Shown in pieces: positions 34,392 through 43,217 of a stretch of 64,000 nt of DNA; position 1 is the first letter of the stretch, and the number at the start of each line of letters is the position of its first letter. The position numbers and the translations under genes were made by a program. Source of the DNA: CAVTWH01 sp963850915 (GTDB taxonomy: Bacteria; Actinomycetota; Actinomycetes; Mycobacteriales; Micromonosporaceae); assembly GCA_963850915.1 (NCBI GenBank), contig CAWKND010000005.1:248001-312000 (forward strand), read 5' to 3'. The notes under the pieces were generated by a model. That model worked only from the letters and a program-made list of their open reading frames with translations. It ran no database searches and had not been told where the DNA came from.

Positions 34392-35276
34392 CAGGCCGTC
34401 GCCGGTGCGGTGTCGCTGGCGTGCTGGCACTCCAGCAGGGCGGCGAGCATCCGCAGCCCGGCCTCGGACGGCGAGCCGGGCTCGGCGCCGAGCAGTACCA
34501 CGAGCTGGTCGTCGTCATCGGCGGCCGGGCGTAGCGCCTCCTGCCACAGCGACAGCGCGCCGACCAGCGGGTGGTGCAGTTCGCGGGCCATCGGCTCGCA
34601 CAGGCGTACCGGATGCGCCGCCCACAGCGTCGCGAACTCGGCGCTCCGCATGGTGAGTTCGCCGACGAGCGCGGCGAGCCGGGGATCAGCCGGGTACCGG
34701 CCGGCCACGGTACGCAGGTGCGCGACAGCGCTGCGGCTCTTGTGCCGCCAGTCGGTGTAGAGCTCGCGGGTGTGCGCGTCGAGGAAGGTCAGCCGGGTCA
34801 TGTTGGGCCGGTCGGCGGGGCGGTTCGGCGCGTCCAGCTCCAGGTGCCCGGCCAGCAGCGCGTGCCCGAGCCGGTTCCAGGCCAGTACGTCCGTGCGTGC
34901 GCCCGAGTACCAGCGCCGGGGTGTCCGGAATCGACTCGATCAGCGCGCGCAGCCCCGGGCGTACCCGCTCCGGGCGCGCCGCCTTGCGGGCCGCCCGAGC
35001 CGGCCGGGCCAGGTTGTGCAGGTGCTGCCGCTCCTGCTCGTCAAGGCGCAGGGTACGGGCGATGGCGTCGAGTACCTCGTCCGAGGCGTTCTGGCTCTGC
35101 CCCTGCTCCAGCCGCGTGTAGTACGAGACGCTCACGCCCGCCAGCTGGGCCAGCTCCTCGCGGCGCAGCCCGGGTACCCGGCGCCGCTCGCCGTAGCTGG
35201 CCAGCCCGGCGTCCTCCGGGCGCAGCCGGGCGCGGCGGGTCTGCAGGAAGTCGGCGAGTGCGGCGCGCTGCTCCAT
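34391..35276 (-). pseudogene. MmyB-type XRE helix-turn-helix regulator, frameshifted near 34,900
   Basis: The N-terminal 120 residues (MEQRAALADFLQTRRARLRP, GLRREELAQLAGVSVSYYTRLEQG) form an XRE domain. The ligand-binding MmyB domain begins ALIESIPDTPALVLG, then the frame is lost within GGGCGCACGCACGG and resumes as TDVLAWNRLGHALLAG to the stop at 34391. One base extra or two missing explains it, and the restored protein has 295 residues. It is divergent from the MFS exporter, its likely target, which is also broken. Confidence 0.8.
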
Positions 35277-35323
35277 CCCGCCATTCTCCCGCGACCGCCG
35301 CCCCGCTGCCTGCCCCTGCCGGT

Positions 35324-35384
35324 GGTAGGCGACGCAAGGGTAGGCGCGCCCAGGGGTAGGCGGCCCAGGGGTAGGCGGCTCAGG
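35324..35384. repeat. four tandem 15-16-bp repeats, unit GGTAGGCGGCCCAGG
   Basis: Copies begin at 35324, 35339, 35355 and 35370 in the 207-bp region between the divergent MmyB-type regulator and the MFS gene, followed by a small CTGGG-AAA-CCCAG hairpin (35386-35398). Repeated units in a regulator/exporter intergenic region may be operator copies. Confidence 0.7.
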
Positions 35385-35483
35385 GCTGGGAAACCCAGTG
35401 GTACCAACGACAGGGGGCTCGGTAGTCGCGCGCGTACGGGACAGCCTGGGTGGGCACAGTCGACCACCGGAAGCGGGTACCCC

Positions 35484-36903
35484 ATGTCTGTCGTGACCGA
35501 GCCAACCACCGTCGAAGCCGCCGGCGCGTCGCCGCCGCGGCTGGACCGGCGGCTGCGGCTCATTCTCTTTCTGTTGCTGGGCGCCCAGTTCATGCTCGCC
35601 GTCGACTTCTCCATCCTCAACGTCGCGCTGCCGGCGATCGGCGCCGGGCTGGGCTTCGCCCGCGACGACCTGGCCTGGATCGGTACCGCGTTCGCGCTGC
35701 CGGCGGCCGGCTTCACCCTGCTCTTCGGCCGGGTCGCCGACCTGTTCGGGCGGCGTCGGCTCTTCCTCGCCGGGCTGGTGCTGCTGACCGCGGCGTCGCT
35801 GCTCGGCGGGGTCGCCGACCGGCCCGGGACACTGCTGACCGCCCGGGTACTGCAGGGATTGGCGGCCGCGATGGCCACGCCGGCCGCGCTCTCCCTGCTG
35901 ACCACGGTGTTTCCCGAGGGGCCGCTGCGCGCGCGGGCGCTGGGCCTCAACGGTGCGCTGCTCTCCGGCGGGTTCACCGCCGGCGCGCTGATCGGCGGGC
36001 TGCTCACCGGCGAGTTGAGCTGGCGCTGGGCGTTCCTGCTCAACGTACCGGTGGCGCTGCTGATCCTGGCCGTCGCGCCGCTGGTGGTACCGGCCGGGCG
36101 GGCCGAGGACCGGCCCCGGCTGGACGTACCGGGTGCGGTGACCGTCACGCTCGGCCTGCTCAGCCTGTGCTTCGGGCTCATCACGGCCGGCCAGCACGGC
36201 TTCGCCGATCCGTTGGTGGTGGGCACGCTGGCGGCGGCCGTGCTGCTGCTGACCGCGTTCTGGCTGATCGAGGCGCGCAGCCCGCAGCCGCTGGCGTCGG
36301 TACGCATCCTGCGCCGGCCGACCGTCAAGTGGGGCAACTTCGGCGGCCTGCTGGTCTTCGGCATGGAGAGCGCCGTGGTGTTCCTGATGACCCTCTACCT
36401 CCAGCAGGTACTCGGCTACTCGGCCCTGGTGACCGGTCTCGTCTTCGGGGTACCGGGCATAGCCGCCGTCTGCGCCGGGGTACTCGCGCCCCGGGTGATC
36501 GGCCGGTTCGGCAGCCGCGCCACCCTGGTCGCCGGCCTGGTCGTGCAGGGCGCGTCGAATGCCGTACTGCTGCTGATCGGCACCGGGCACGCCGGTCTCG
36601 CGCTGGTACCGGTGGCGCTGCTGGTCGGCTTCTTCGGTCACGTCGTCCGCGATCGTCGCGTACACGGTCACCGCCACCTCGGGGCTGCCCGACTCCGAGC
36701 AGGGGCTGGCCACCGGCCTGACCACGCTCACCCAGCAGGTCGCGATCACGCTGGGCATTCCGGTACTGAGTACCGTGCTGGGTACCGGCAATTCGTTGCT
36801 GGGCGGCATCCACCGGGCACTCGCGGTCGACGTCGCCGTGACGTTGGCCGGTGCCGCCCTCGTCTGGTACGGGCTGCGCCGGCGCCGCCCGCAGGCCGGT
36901 TAA
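35484..36903 (+). pseudogene. MFS drug exporter (DHA2/EmrB-type), frameshifted near 36,644
   Basis: Residues 1-390 show helices of a 14-TM MFS exporter: FMLAVDFSILNVALPAIG (helix 1 motif), LFGRVADLFGRRRLF (motif A), LNGALLSGGFTAGALIGG (motif C-like) and WRWAFLLNVPVALL. After LLVGFFGHV the frame breaks in CACGTCGTCCGCG and continues as SAIVAYTVTATSGLPDSEQG to the TAA at 36901-36903. Adding CG gives HVASAIV and 473 residues. It is divergent from the MmyB-type regulator. Confidence 0.8.
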
Positions 36904-36991
36904 CGTCGTCGACAAAATGTCGATCGGCGGGCGACCCGTTCGACGGGGGAGTAGGCGGACCCGACGGGTCCCACACGATCGGAGCGGCGAC

Positions 36992-37348
36992 ATGGCGAAG
37001 TACCTGGCCCTCATCTACGGCGACGAGGCCACCTGGCAGGCCTGGACACCGGCGGAGGAGGCGGCCAACAGCGCGCGGCACGGCACGTTCATCGCGGCGG
37101 CCGGCCCGGCGGTACTCGCCGGCAACGCGCTGGACGCGACGACCACGGCGACCAGCGTGCGCGCCGGCAAGGCGAAGCGGCCGGTGGTGACCGACGGGCC
37201 GTTCCACGAGACCAAGGAGGTACTCGGCGGCTACTACCTGCTCGAGGCGGGCGACCTGGACGCGGCCATCGCGCTCGCCCGGCAGATTCCGGAGGCGAGC
37301 GCGCCGGGCAGCGGCGTGGAGATCCGCCCGGTCCGCGAGCTCGGCTGA
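36992..37348 (+). CDS. YciI-family (DGPF) protein
   Basis: This 118-residue protein starts AKYLALIYGDEATWQAWTP and contains TDGPFHETKEVLGGYYLLE, the DGPF motif of YciI-like dimeric alpha/beta proteins. Such proteins often accompany ECF sigma factors in actinomycetes, but none is adjacent here. The ATG at 36992 follows GGAGCGGCGAC. Enzymatic role unproven. Confidence 0.88.
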   Translation: MAKYLALIYGDEATWQAWTPAEEAANSARHGTFIAAAGPAVLAGNALDATTTATSVRAGKAKRPVVTDGPFHETKEVLGGYYLLEAGDLDAAIALARQIPEASAPGSGVEIRPVRELG

Positions 37349-37355
37349 CCCCAGG

Positions 37356-38963
37356 TCAATAAGGGGCGGACAGGACGAAGATCCCGGGGGTACCGGCGGT
37401 GATGCTCGTCCACAGCCCGTCCTGGGCCAACTGGGCGCCGGCCACCCGCAGGTGCGGCGACCAGTAGACCCGCACGACGGTGGTACCCGCCCGCGACATC
37501 TGCAGGGTGATCTCCGCGGGCGTGGTACGCACCACGGCGGCCGGTGGCGTGGCCAGTGGCTCGGCGTCGGTGAACCGGTAGAGCTGCCAGAACGCGTCGT
37601 GCCAGACCGGTACCAGCCAGGGCTGGCCGGCGCGGACCGTGGCGGCCTCGGTCACGCCCGCGGAATCCGGCTTGGCGGTGGAGAGCGCGACGTAGCGCAC
37701 CGCGTTCTCCTGCAGCCAGCGGTGGTACGCGGCGGGGCTCAGCGTTTCGTTGTAGAACAACGGGTTGCGCTGCACGTCCAGTTGGCGCTCCCAGCCACGC
37801 GCCAGCGGTACCACCGAGGCCAGCTCCTGCGACTCCCAGTGCCCGTAGAGCGGGACCGCCTCCAGCCGCGCGGTGTCGGCGTTCAGCGCCTGCAACTGCC
37901 GGACCAGCGCGGCGGTCGGCGGCCCGGAGCCGTGCGAGACGTCCAGTACCGGCTGGCCGACCTGCCAGGCAGCGGCCAGTACCAGCGCGACGTTGAGCAG
38001 CCAGCGCTTGCGGGTGGTACCGATGCCGATCAGCAGTGGCCCGATCAGCAGCTGCCCCAGCCGTACCACGTTGGAGCCGACCGGCGAGTGCACCAGGCAG
38101 GTGAGGATGACAGCCACGCCGTAGATGACCGCGCCGGTGCGTACCATCCGCCAGTCACGGGGGGTGAGCAGCAGGATCGCCACCGTGGCGCCCAGCGTCG
38201 GCAGCCAGTTCAGCCCGACCGGCTGGATCCCGCCGTCGGAGAACAGGGCCATCACGGCGAGCGGGAGCAGCGCGGCGACCGCGACCAGCGCGCCGTGGAA
38301 CCAGCGCCGGTAGAACGCGAACACCACCGCCACGATCCCGAGGAACAGCGCCGCCACCGGGCTCAGCAGGCAGGTCAGCACGGCGAGCAGACCGGCGATG
38401 GCCAGCCTGCGCCGGTCGCGCGGCCGGCTGGGATCGGCGACCACCACACAGCCCAGCGCCGCAGCTATCCCGAGCGTGAACGCCGCCCGCCCGGCCGACA
38501 ACTCGGTCAACAGCGACACCGCCACCCACACCGCGGCCGCACCGGGTCGCGGGATCCGGTGGCGTACCAGCAGCGAGGTCAGCAGCACGGAGGAGAGGAC
38601 AGCCGCGGTCGCCATCGCCGCGCGGGTACCGGTGACGGCGAACAGGTACGGGGCGAGCAGCGAATAGCTTGCCGGGCTCATCCCGCCGTACCAGCTGAAC
38701 AGGTAGGCGGAGCCCGGGTAGCGGCTGGCCCAACTGGCCCGGGCCAGCGCCGCCGACAGGTCGGTACCGATGCGGGGGAAGACGATGATCCAGATAACGG
38801 CGCCCAGCGTGGTCAGCAGTGCACTGATCACCACCGGGTGGGTACGCAGCTCGCGCCAGCTCCGCCCGTTCCCGGCCGGCTCCCGCTCGCCGCTGGCCGC
38901 GACCACCCGGAGTGCGTGGACCGGCGCTCCGGCTACCTCTTGGTCCGCCCGCGCGAGAGTCAC
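37356..38963 (-). CDS. polytopic membrane protein, YfhO-like
   Basis: This 535-residue protein has about ten to eleven hydrophobic helices from VVISALLTTLGAVIWIIVF to LLNVALVLAAAWQ, then a 170-residue soluble C-terminal part (YGHWESQELASVVPLARGWERQLD). The layout resembles YfhO or 6-pyruvoyl-tetrahydropterin-synthase-related membrane glycosyltransferase-like proteins. I took the GTG at 38961-38963 (VTLARADQEVAG). Upstream in-frame sequence is not protein-like. It ends 7 bp from the convergent YciI gene. Function unknown. Confidence 0.7.
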   Translation of the reverse strand: MTLARADQEVAGAPVHALRVVAASGEREPAGNGRSWRELRTHPVVISALLTTLGAVIWIIVFPRIGTDLSAALARASWASRYPGSAYLFSWYGGMSPASYSLLAPYLFAVTGTRAAMATAAVLSSVLLTSLLVRHRIPRPGAAAVWVAVSLLTELSAGRAAFTLGIAAALGCVVVADPSRPRDRRRLAIAGLLAVLTCLLSPVAALFLGIVAVVFAFYRRWFHGALVAVAALLPLAVMALFSDGGIQPVGLNWLPTLGATVAILLLTPRDWRMVRTGAVIYGVAVILTCLVHSPVGSNVVRLGQLLIGPLLIGIGTTRKRWLLNVALVLAAAWQVGQPVLDVSHGSGPPTAALVRQLQALNADTARLEAVPLYGHWESQELASVVPLARGWERQLDVQRNPLFYNETLSPAAYHRWLQENAVRYVALSTAKPDSAGVTEAATVRAGQPWLVPVWHDAFWQLYRFTDAEPLATPPAAVVRTTPAEITLQMSRAGTTVVRVYWSPHLRVAGAQLAQDGLWTSITAGTPGIFVLSAPY

Positions 38964-39113
38964 GCCTGGTCCGCCATCCCCGCCACGGAGGTACGGTACC
39001 CGGTCGCCGCTGGGCACTTGCTGTGAGCAGGCCCAGCCGCCGGTACCCGCCCGCGTAGGAATGGCCACCGGTGGGTAGGGCATGGGGTCAGAGCCAAATC
39101 TGGAGGCTGTGCC

Positions 39114-39515
39114 ATGACCATCACCTCGCGTTCCGCGGCCGCTACCCCGCCTGTTACCCCACCTTCCGGCCCGGCTACCACGCCTTCGGTGCCTGCTCCC
39201 CTGCCGTCCGCAGACGGCATCGCGGCTGCCCCGCCGGCGCCCGCCAGCCACCTGACCTACCGGTGGACCGACTCGCACGGTCAGGACGGCGTGCTGGACA
39301 TCGCGGCCGAGCCCGGCTCCGACCGGCCGGTCCAGGCCTACGCGAGCACGCTGGAGGATGACGCGCGTACGCTCGTCGCGTTCGTCACCCGGGACGGCGA
39401 TCCCGCCTGGTCCACCGAGCGGCTGAACTCCTGCGGCCTGGACACGGCCGCCGCCCGCAACGATCTGATCGAGGTCTGCCGCGAGCTGTACGTCAACGTG
39501 TGCGCCCTGGACTGA
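39114..39515 (+). CDS. hypothetical small protein with Pro/Ala-rich N-terminus
   Basis: This 133-residue protein has a disordered Pro/Ala/Ser N-terminus (residues 1-45) and a compact acidic domain (YRWTDSHGQDGVLDIAAEPGS, ending ELYVNVCALD). A clean GGAGG lies 9 bases before the ATG, and codon use is like the neighbours. I do not recognise the family. No signal peptide or membrane segment is visible. Confidence 0.6.
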   Translation: MTITSRSAAATPPVTPPSGPATTPSVPAPLPSADGIAAAPPAPASHLTYRWTDSHGQDGVLDIAAEPGSDRPVQAYASTLEDDARTLVAFVTRDGDPAWSTERLNSCGLDTAAARNDLIEVCRELYVNVCALD

Positions 39516-39593
39516 CTGGTAGTCCGAGCAGCTGAGCGCGGCTGGTCCCGGCGCCTGAGCACAGCCTGCCCCGACGCCCCGGCGTGGTTCGGG

Positions 39594-39603
39594 CCGTAAA
39601 CGT
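39594..39603. promoter_or_regulatory. isolated half-site CCGTAAACGT
   Basis: The reverse complement, ACGTTTACGG, equals one arm and centre of the large palindrome at 39727-39750, so this may be an auxiliary binding site of the same regulator. Confidence 0.3.
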
Positions 39604-39726
39604 ATCCGCCATCTGTACGGGCCGACCAGCGCCACCTGCGCTGACCGGTCCGAGCCTTGACATGCCCGTACCGCGAGAAGATACTTCCGATCACCGCTGT
39701 CCGAACCAGTCAACCATCAATCTGTA

Positions 39727-39750
39727 CGTTCCGGAAACGTTTACGGAACG
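39727..39750. promoter_or_regulatory. near-perfect 24-bp palindrome upstream of a universal stress protein gene
   Basis: CGTTCCG, G, AAACGTTT, A, CGGAACG reads as a palindrome with one mismatched pair (22 of 24 bases). The central AACGTT is the form seen in LacI-family operators. It lies about 85 bp before the Usp start in a 319-bp gap that is otherwise empty apart from the half-site at 39594. The AT-richer stretch 39700-39745 probably holds the promoter. Confidence 0.6.
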
Positions 39751-39834
39751 CGGGCGCACGATCGCACCCGGCCAACACTCCAGCGCGACCGCACCCCTTG
39801 CGGCCGCGCCGGTCCACCCGGAAGTGAGGCGCAC

Positions 39835-40248
39835 ATGGGTACGCCACGGGGTCCAGTCGTTGTCGGCATGGACGCGTCCACCGGCTCCGCCAGCATCGCC
39901 ACCGCCGTCGACCGGGCCGCGCGGGAGGCGATCGAGCGGCGGGTCGACCTCCGGCTGGTGTATGGGCGGGAGTCGCTGCCCTCGTGGTCGTACGCGTGGC
40001 AGATCCTCGCCGACGAACTTGCCCGGGCGGCCGGCACGTACCCGACCCTCGCCGTCACCGCGGCCGTCTACCCGGGTACCGCGCAGCACGCGCTCGCCGC
40101 CGCCTCCGACACGGCGAGCGCCGTGGTACTCGCCGCCCGGACCGCGGACGCCGCAACGGTGGTCGTGCTGACCGACGAGCCCGAGTGCGGCGCTGGATCG
40201 CTTGACTACCAGCGCATCCACGAACACCTGTCCAGCAACGCCCGGTAG
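39835..40248 (+). CDS. universal stress protein (UspA)-like protein
   Basis: This 137-residue protein begins PRGPVVVGMDASTGSASIATAVDRAAREA, the first strand and Asp/Ser motif of UspA domains. It continues with VDLRLVYGRES and TAVYPGTAQHALAAASDTASAVVLAAR. The usual C-terminal ATP motif G2xG9GS is not recognisable, so ATP binding is doubtful. It has no partner gene. Confidence 0.75.
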   Translation: MGTPRGPVVVGMDASTGSASIATAVDRAAREAIERRVDLRLVYGRESLPSWSYAWQILADELARAAGTYPTLAVTAAVYPGTAQHALAAASDTASAVVLAARTADAATVVVLTDEPECGAGSLDYQRIHEHLSSNAR

Positions 40249-40372
40249 CCCGCCCAACCGCCGCAGAGTTGGCGCCGCGAAGCTACTGCTGGAACGATGC
40301 AACATGCCCGCGCCCGTACGACGTTTCTTCGGGTAGAGCGGCGGGCATTCGCCCGGCTGGAAGGGCGGCGGG

Positions 40373-40906
40373 GTGGAGTTCGACGAGTACGTGCGGCTGC
40401 GCGGCGCGGGGCTGGTACGCCTGGCCCGGCTGCTCACCGGCGACCGGCAGCTCGGCGAGGACGTGACACAGGACGTCCTCGCGCACGCTTTCGTGAAGTG
40501 GCAACGGATCGGCCGGCTGGACGCGCCGGATGCCTACCTGCGCCGGATGCTGGTCAACGCGACCATCAGCCGGTGGCGCCGGGCGGCCTCCCGGGAACTG
40601 GTGCTGGCCGAGCCGATCGATTCCCCGGCAGCCGGTTCGTTGAGCCAGGACTCGGCCGACCGGGATGCCATGTGGCGACTGGTGAAGGCGCTGCCGACCA
40701 AGCAGCGCGCGGCCATCGTGCTGCGCTTCTACGAAGACCTCGACGACACCGCCAGCGCCGAGCTGCTCGGCTGCTCGCCGGTCACGGTACGCACCCAGAT
40801 CAAGCGCGCGCTGGCCACCCTGCGCTCCCGCCTGGCCGCCGAGTCGTTGTCCGGCAACGAATCCCGGGCTCACGAATCCCTGATTGCCGACCGGAGTGCA
40901 TCGTGA
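40373..40906 (+). CDS. SigE-type (SigE70) ECF RNA polymerase sigma factor
   Basis: This 177-residue protein has region 2 (VEFDEYVRLRGAGLVRLARLL, GEDVTQDVLAHAFVKW) and region 4 (VKALPTKQRAAIVLRFYEDL, LGCSPVTVRTQIKRALATLR). The FDEYVRLR-type start is typical of the actinomycete SigE-family ECF group. It begins with GTG at 40373. Its stop overlaps the start of the following anchored protein as GTGA, the normal sigma/anti-sigma arrangement of this group. Confidence 0.9.
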   Translation: MEFDEYVRLRGAGLVRLARLLTGDRQLGEDVTQDVLAHAFVKWQRIGRLDAPDAYLRRMLVNATISRWRRAASRELVLAEPIDSPAAGSLSQDSADRDAMWRLVKALPTKQRAAIVLRFYEDLDDTASAELLGCSPVTVRTQIKRALATLRSRLAAESLSGNESRAHESLIADRSAS

Positions 40907-42023
40907 CCGATCTGGAAGAGCGCCTCATCGACAGCCTGTCCGCGGCGGCCGACAGCGACGTACACATCGAGCGACTGCTCGCCGGGGCGCGCACCGCCGG
41001 CCTGCGCTACCGTCGGCGCAGCCGGTTGCGGGCCGCGGGCGGTACCGCGCTGGCCGGGGGGCTGGCCGTGGCGCTCGCGGTGACCGGCGCCGTCGCGTTC
41101 GGACCCCACCGGCCCGGGGGTACCGCCGGCCTCGCCCCCGGCAGCAGCCCGCTTGCCAGTGGTACCAACGCATCCGGGTCACCCACGCCGTTCCCGTCGA
41201 CGCGCTGCAGATGCCCATCCCATTCACAGCGTTGCCGGCGCTGCCGGTCGCCGCGGGCGAGACGCTGTCGCCGGCCGCGGTCAGTCAGGCGGCACTGCTC
41301 CATCTCACGGTCGACCCACTGCCGTTCCCCGTCGTGATGGCGCAGTGGGCCAGCCTCGGCGACTCGGAGCGGTTGATCCTCACCAAACCGGGCACCGCCT
41401 CGGGTCTGGTCGAGGGCGTGACGGTGCAGCTCAACCGGACCACCGCCGACCTGGTACCGCTGGACGGCGCGAAGACATCGGTGTTGGTCGACGGGCACGC
41501 GGCGACACTGGCCGTCTCCAGTGGACCGTTCGCCGTGCTGCGCTGGCAGCCCGTGGCGGGGCTGTGGGCCGAGGTCTCCGGAGCGCTGGACGCGGCCGGC
41601 GTACAGACGCTCGCAGCCGATGTCCGGCTGGACCGGACCTTCCGCTGCGTGGTCCCGTTCCGGCTGACCAACCTGCCGGCCGGCGCCCAGCTGAGTACCT
41701 GCCAACTGGCCTTCGACAGCACCGTGTTCACCGGCTCGCTGACGGTTGCCGTCGGCGACTGGTTCGTGACGGTACTGTCCGTGCCCGGCGCGCTGAGCAC
41801 ATCCACGAGCACACTCGGCGGCCACCCGGCCCAGGTCAGCGAGGAGCCGGGGGACGGCGGGCACAAGATCATGGAAGTCCGGGTGGACTACGGCAACGGG
41901 TACCTTGCCGATCTCACGGCCGAAGGCCCGTACGACCCGGCCGAGGTCACCGCGATCGCGCTGGGCTTCGTGGCCGCCACCGGTACCGACCCCGCCGGCT
42001 GGCCGGCCGATCCGCTGCACTGA
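40903..42023 (+). pseudogene. anti-sigma-like membrane protein, frameshifted near 41,194
   Basis: The GTG at 40903 opens a cytoplasmic segment (TDLEERLIDSLSAAADSDVHIERL) and one transmembrane helix (GTALAGGLAVALAVTGAVAF). The extracellular part (VDALQMPIPFTALPALPV to the stop at 42021-42023) is in another frame. One base is missing, for example a C in TTCCCGTCGAC near 41,194, and repair gives 373 residues. Topology and overlap with the sigma gene suggest a regulatory partner, but no classical zinc anti-sigma motif is seen. Confidence 0.7.
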
Positions 42024-42300
42024 CCGCCCCGTTGCCGGCCCCAACAACCGGATCACCACGGGTGCGCTACGGGCACTGCGTGGGCACCCGGCACCGCCGG
42101 CACTGATCGGCTTCGACGAGCTGGAGCTGGGCGAGGTACTCGGCGTCAGGGTGATCGCCCATGATCCGGAGGAGATGGGGCGGCAAGCGGCCCGCCTGCT
42201 CCTCGACCGGCAGGACGGCGAGGGCGGCCCGGCCCGCCGGGTAATCATTCCGACGCATCTGCTGGCCCGCGGCTCCGGCGAACGGCCGCCCGTCAACTGA
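42024..42300 (+). pseudogene. remnant of a LacI-family regulator (C-terminal part only)
   Basis: The frame directly after the anti-sigma stop codes VAGPNNRITTGALRALRG, ALIGFDELELGEVLGVRVI, DPEEMGRQAARLLLDRQDG and RRVIIPTHLLARGSG, the last third of a LacI/GalR periplasmic-binding-like domain. No start codon, helix-turn-helix or earlier sugar-binding part precedes it. It is a truncated leftover that cannot function as a repressor. Confidence 0.8.
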
Positions 42301-42375
42301 CCATCGCGGTACGCCGCGCCCGGGTCCGCGGTCACCGGCGGTCCGACGGCCGGCTCCGGGAAGGGCCGATCCCGC

Positions 42376-42409
42376 CACGGGCGTCGGGTGCTGAGACTCG
42401 GCGCCCGTG
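42376..42409. terminator. candidate terminator hairpin downstream of ribA
   Basis: CACGGGCG (42376-42383) and CGCCCGTG (42402-42409) form an 8-bp perfect stem with an 18-base loop, 29 bp after the ribA stop on the minus strand. The loop is large, so strength is uncertain. Confidence 0.45.
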
Positions 42410-42437
42410 CCGGTCGGCAGGGGACGCGACAGCGTTG

Positions 42438-43205
42438 TCAGCCGGGGCGGGACCGTTCGGTGGCGCCGATCCACAGCTGGGCATGGGCTCCCTCATGGGG
42501 TCCGCCGAGCGGGAGTTCGAGGGTGTGCGCGCCGCGCCGCGCCTTGGTCGCCAGGTACCCGGCGTTGGCGCTGGACAGGTGCACCCCGGTGGGTACCTGC
42601 TCGGTCACGGTCACGCCCAGCCGGCGTAGCTGGGCCGCCTTGTCGGGGTTGTTGCTCAACAGCGCCACTCGGCTCAAACCCAGTGCCCGCAACATCTGTG
42701 CCGCGACCGTGTAGTCACGCTCGTCCGCGGCGTGCCCGAGTGCCAGGTTCGCCTCGTAGGTGTCCAGCCCGGCGTCCTGCAGCGCGTACGCGTCGAGCTT
42801 GGCGTACAGGCCGATGCCCCGGCCCTCCTGCCGCAGGTACAGCAGGAATCCACCGGTACCGGCGATCCGCTCGACCGCCTCGCGCAGCTGTGGGCCGCAG
42901 TCACAGCGCTGGCTGCCGAAGACGTCCCCGGTGAGGCACTCGCTGTGTGGCCGTACCAGCGCCGGCCGGCCGGCAGCTGTCCGGTCCGACGAGTGCCGGT
43001 GCGGCCCCGGCTGGACCTCGTGCCGGGCCGGCTGGGTGGTCGGGAGTGCGCCGGCCCGGTCGCCGAGGCCGAAGGCGAGGTGCTCCCGGCCGTCCACCAG
43101 CCCGTCGAAGGAGAACACCCGCGCACTGGTGGTGTACCCGTCGGCAAACCGCAGCGGCACCGGTACCTGGGTACGGATGGTCGCGGGCGGCGCAGTTCGT
43201 GGCAT
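42438..43205 (-). CDS. ribA: GTP cyclohydrolase II
   Basis: This 255-residue enzyme opens GTP to 2,5-diamino-6-ribosylamino-4(3H)-pyrimidinone 5-phosphate. The zinc Cys triad is in ECLTGDVFGSQRCDCG. RQEGRGIGLYAKLDAYALQD and GHAADERDY carry the catalytic Tyr and Arg (E. coli Tyr105 and Arg128 positions). SNNPDKAAQL and the C-terminal YLATKA segment complete the family pattern. There is no fused DHBP synthase, unlike primary actinomycete RibBA. AGGAG precedes the ATG. It is the last gene of a minus-strand operon and follows a RibD-like reductase, without other riboflavin genes. Confidence 0.95.
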   Translation of the reverse strand: MPRTAPPATIRTQVPVPLRFADGYTTSARVFSFDGLVDGREHLAFGLGDRAGALPTTQPARHEVQPGPHRHSSDRTAAGRPALVRPHSECLTGDVFGSQRCDCGPQLREAVERIAGTGGFLLYLRQEGRGIGLYAKLDAYALQDAGLDTYEANLALGHAADERDYTVAAQMLRALGLSRVALLSNNPDKAAQLRRLGVTVTEQVPTGVHLSSANAGYLATKARRGAHTLELPLGGPHEGAHAQLWIGATERSRPG

Positions 43206-43217
43206 CGCAAGCTCCTG

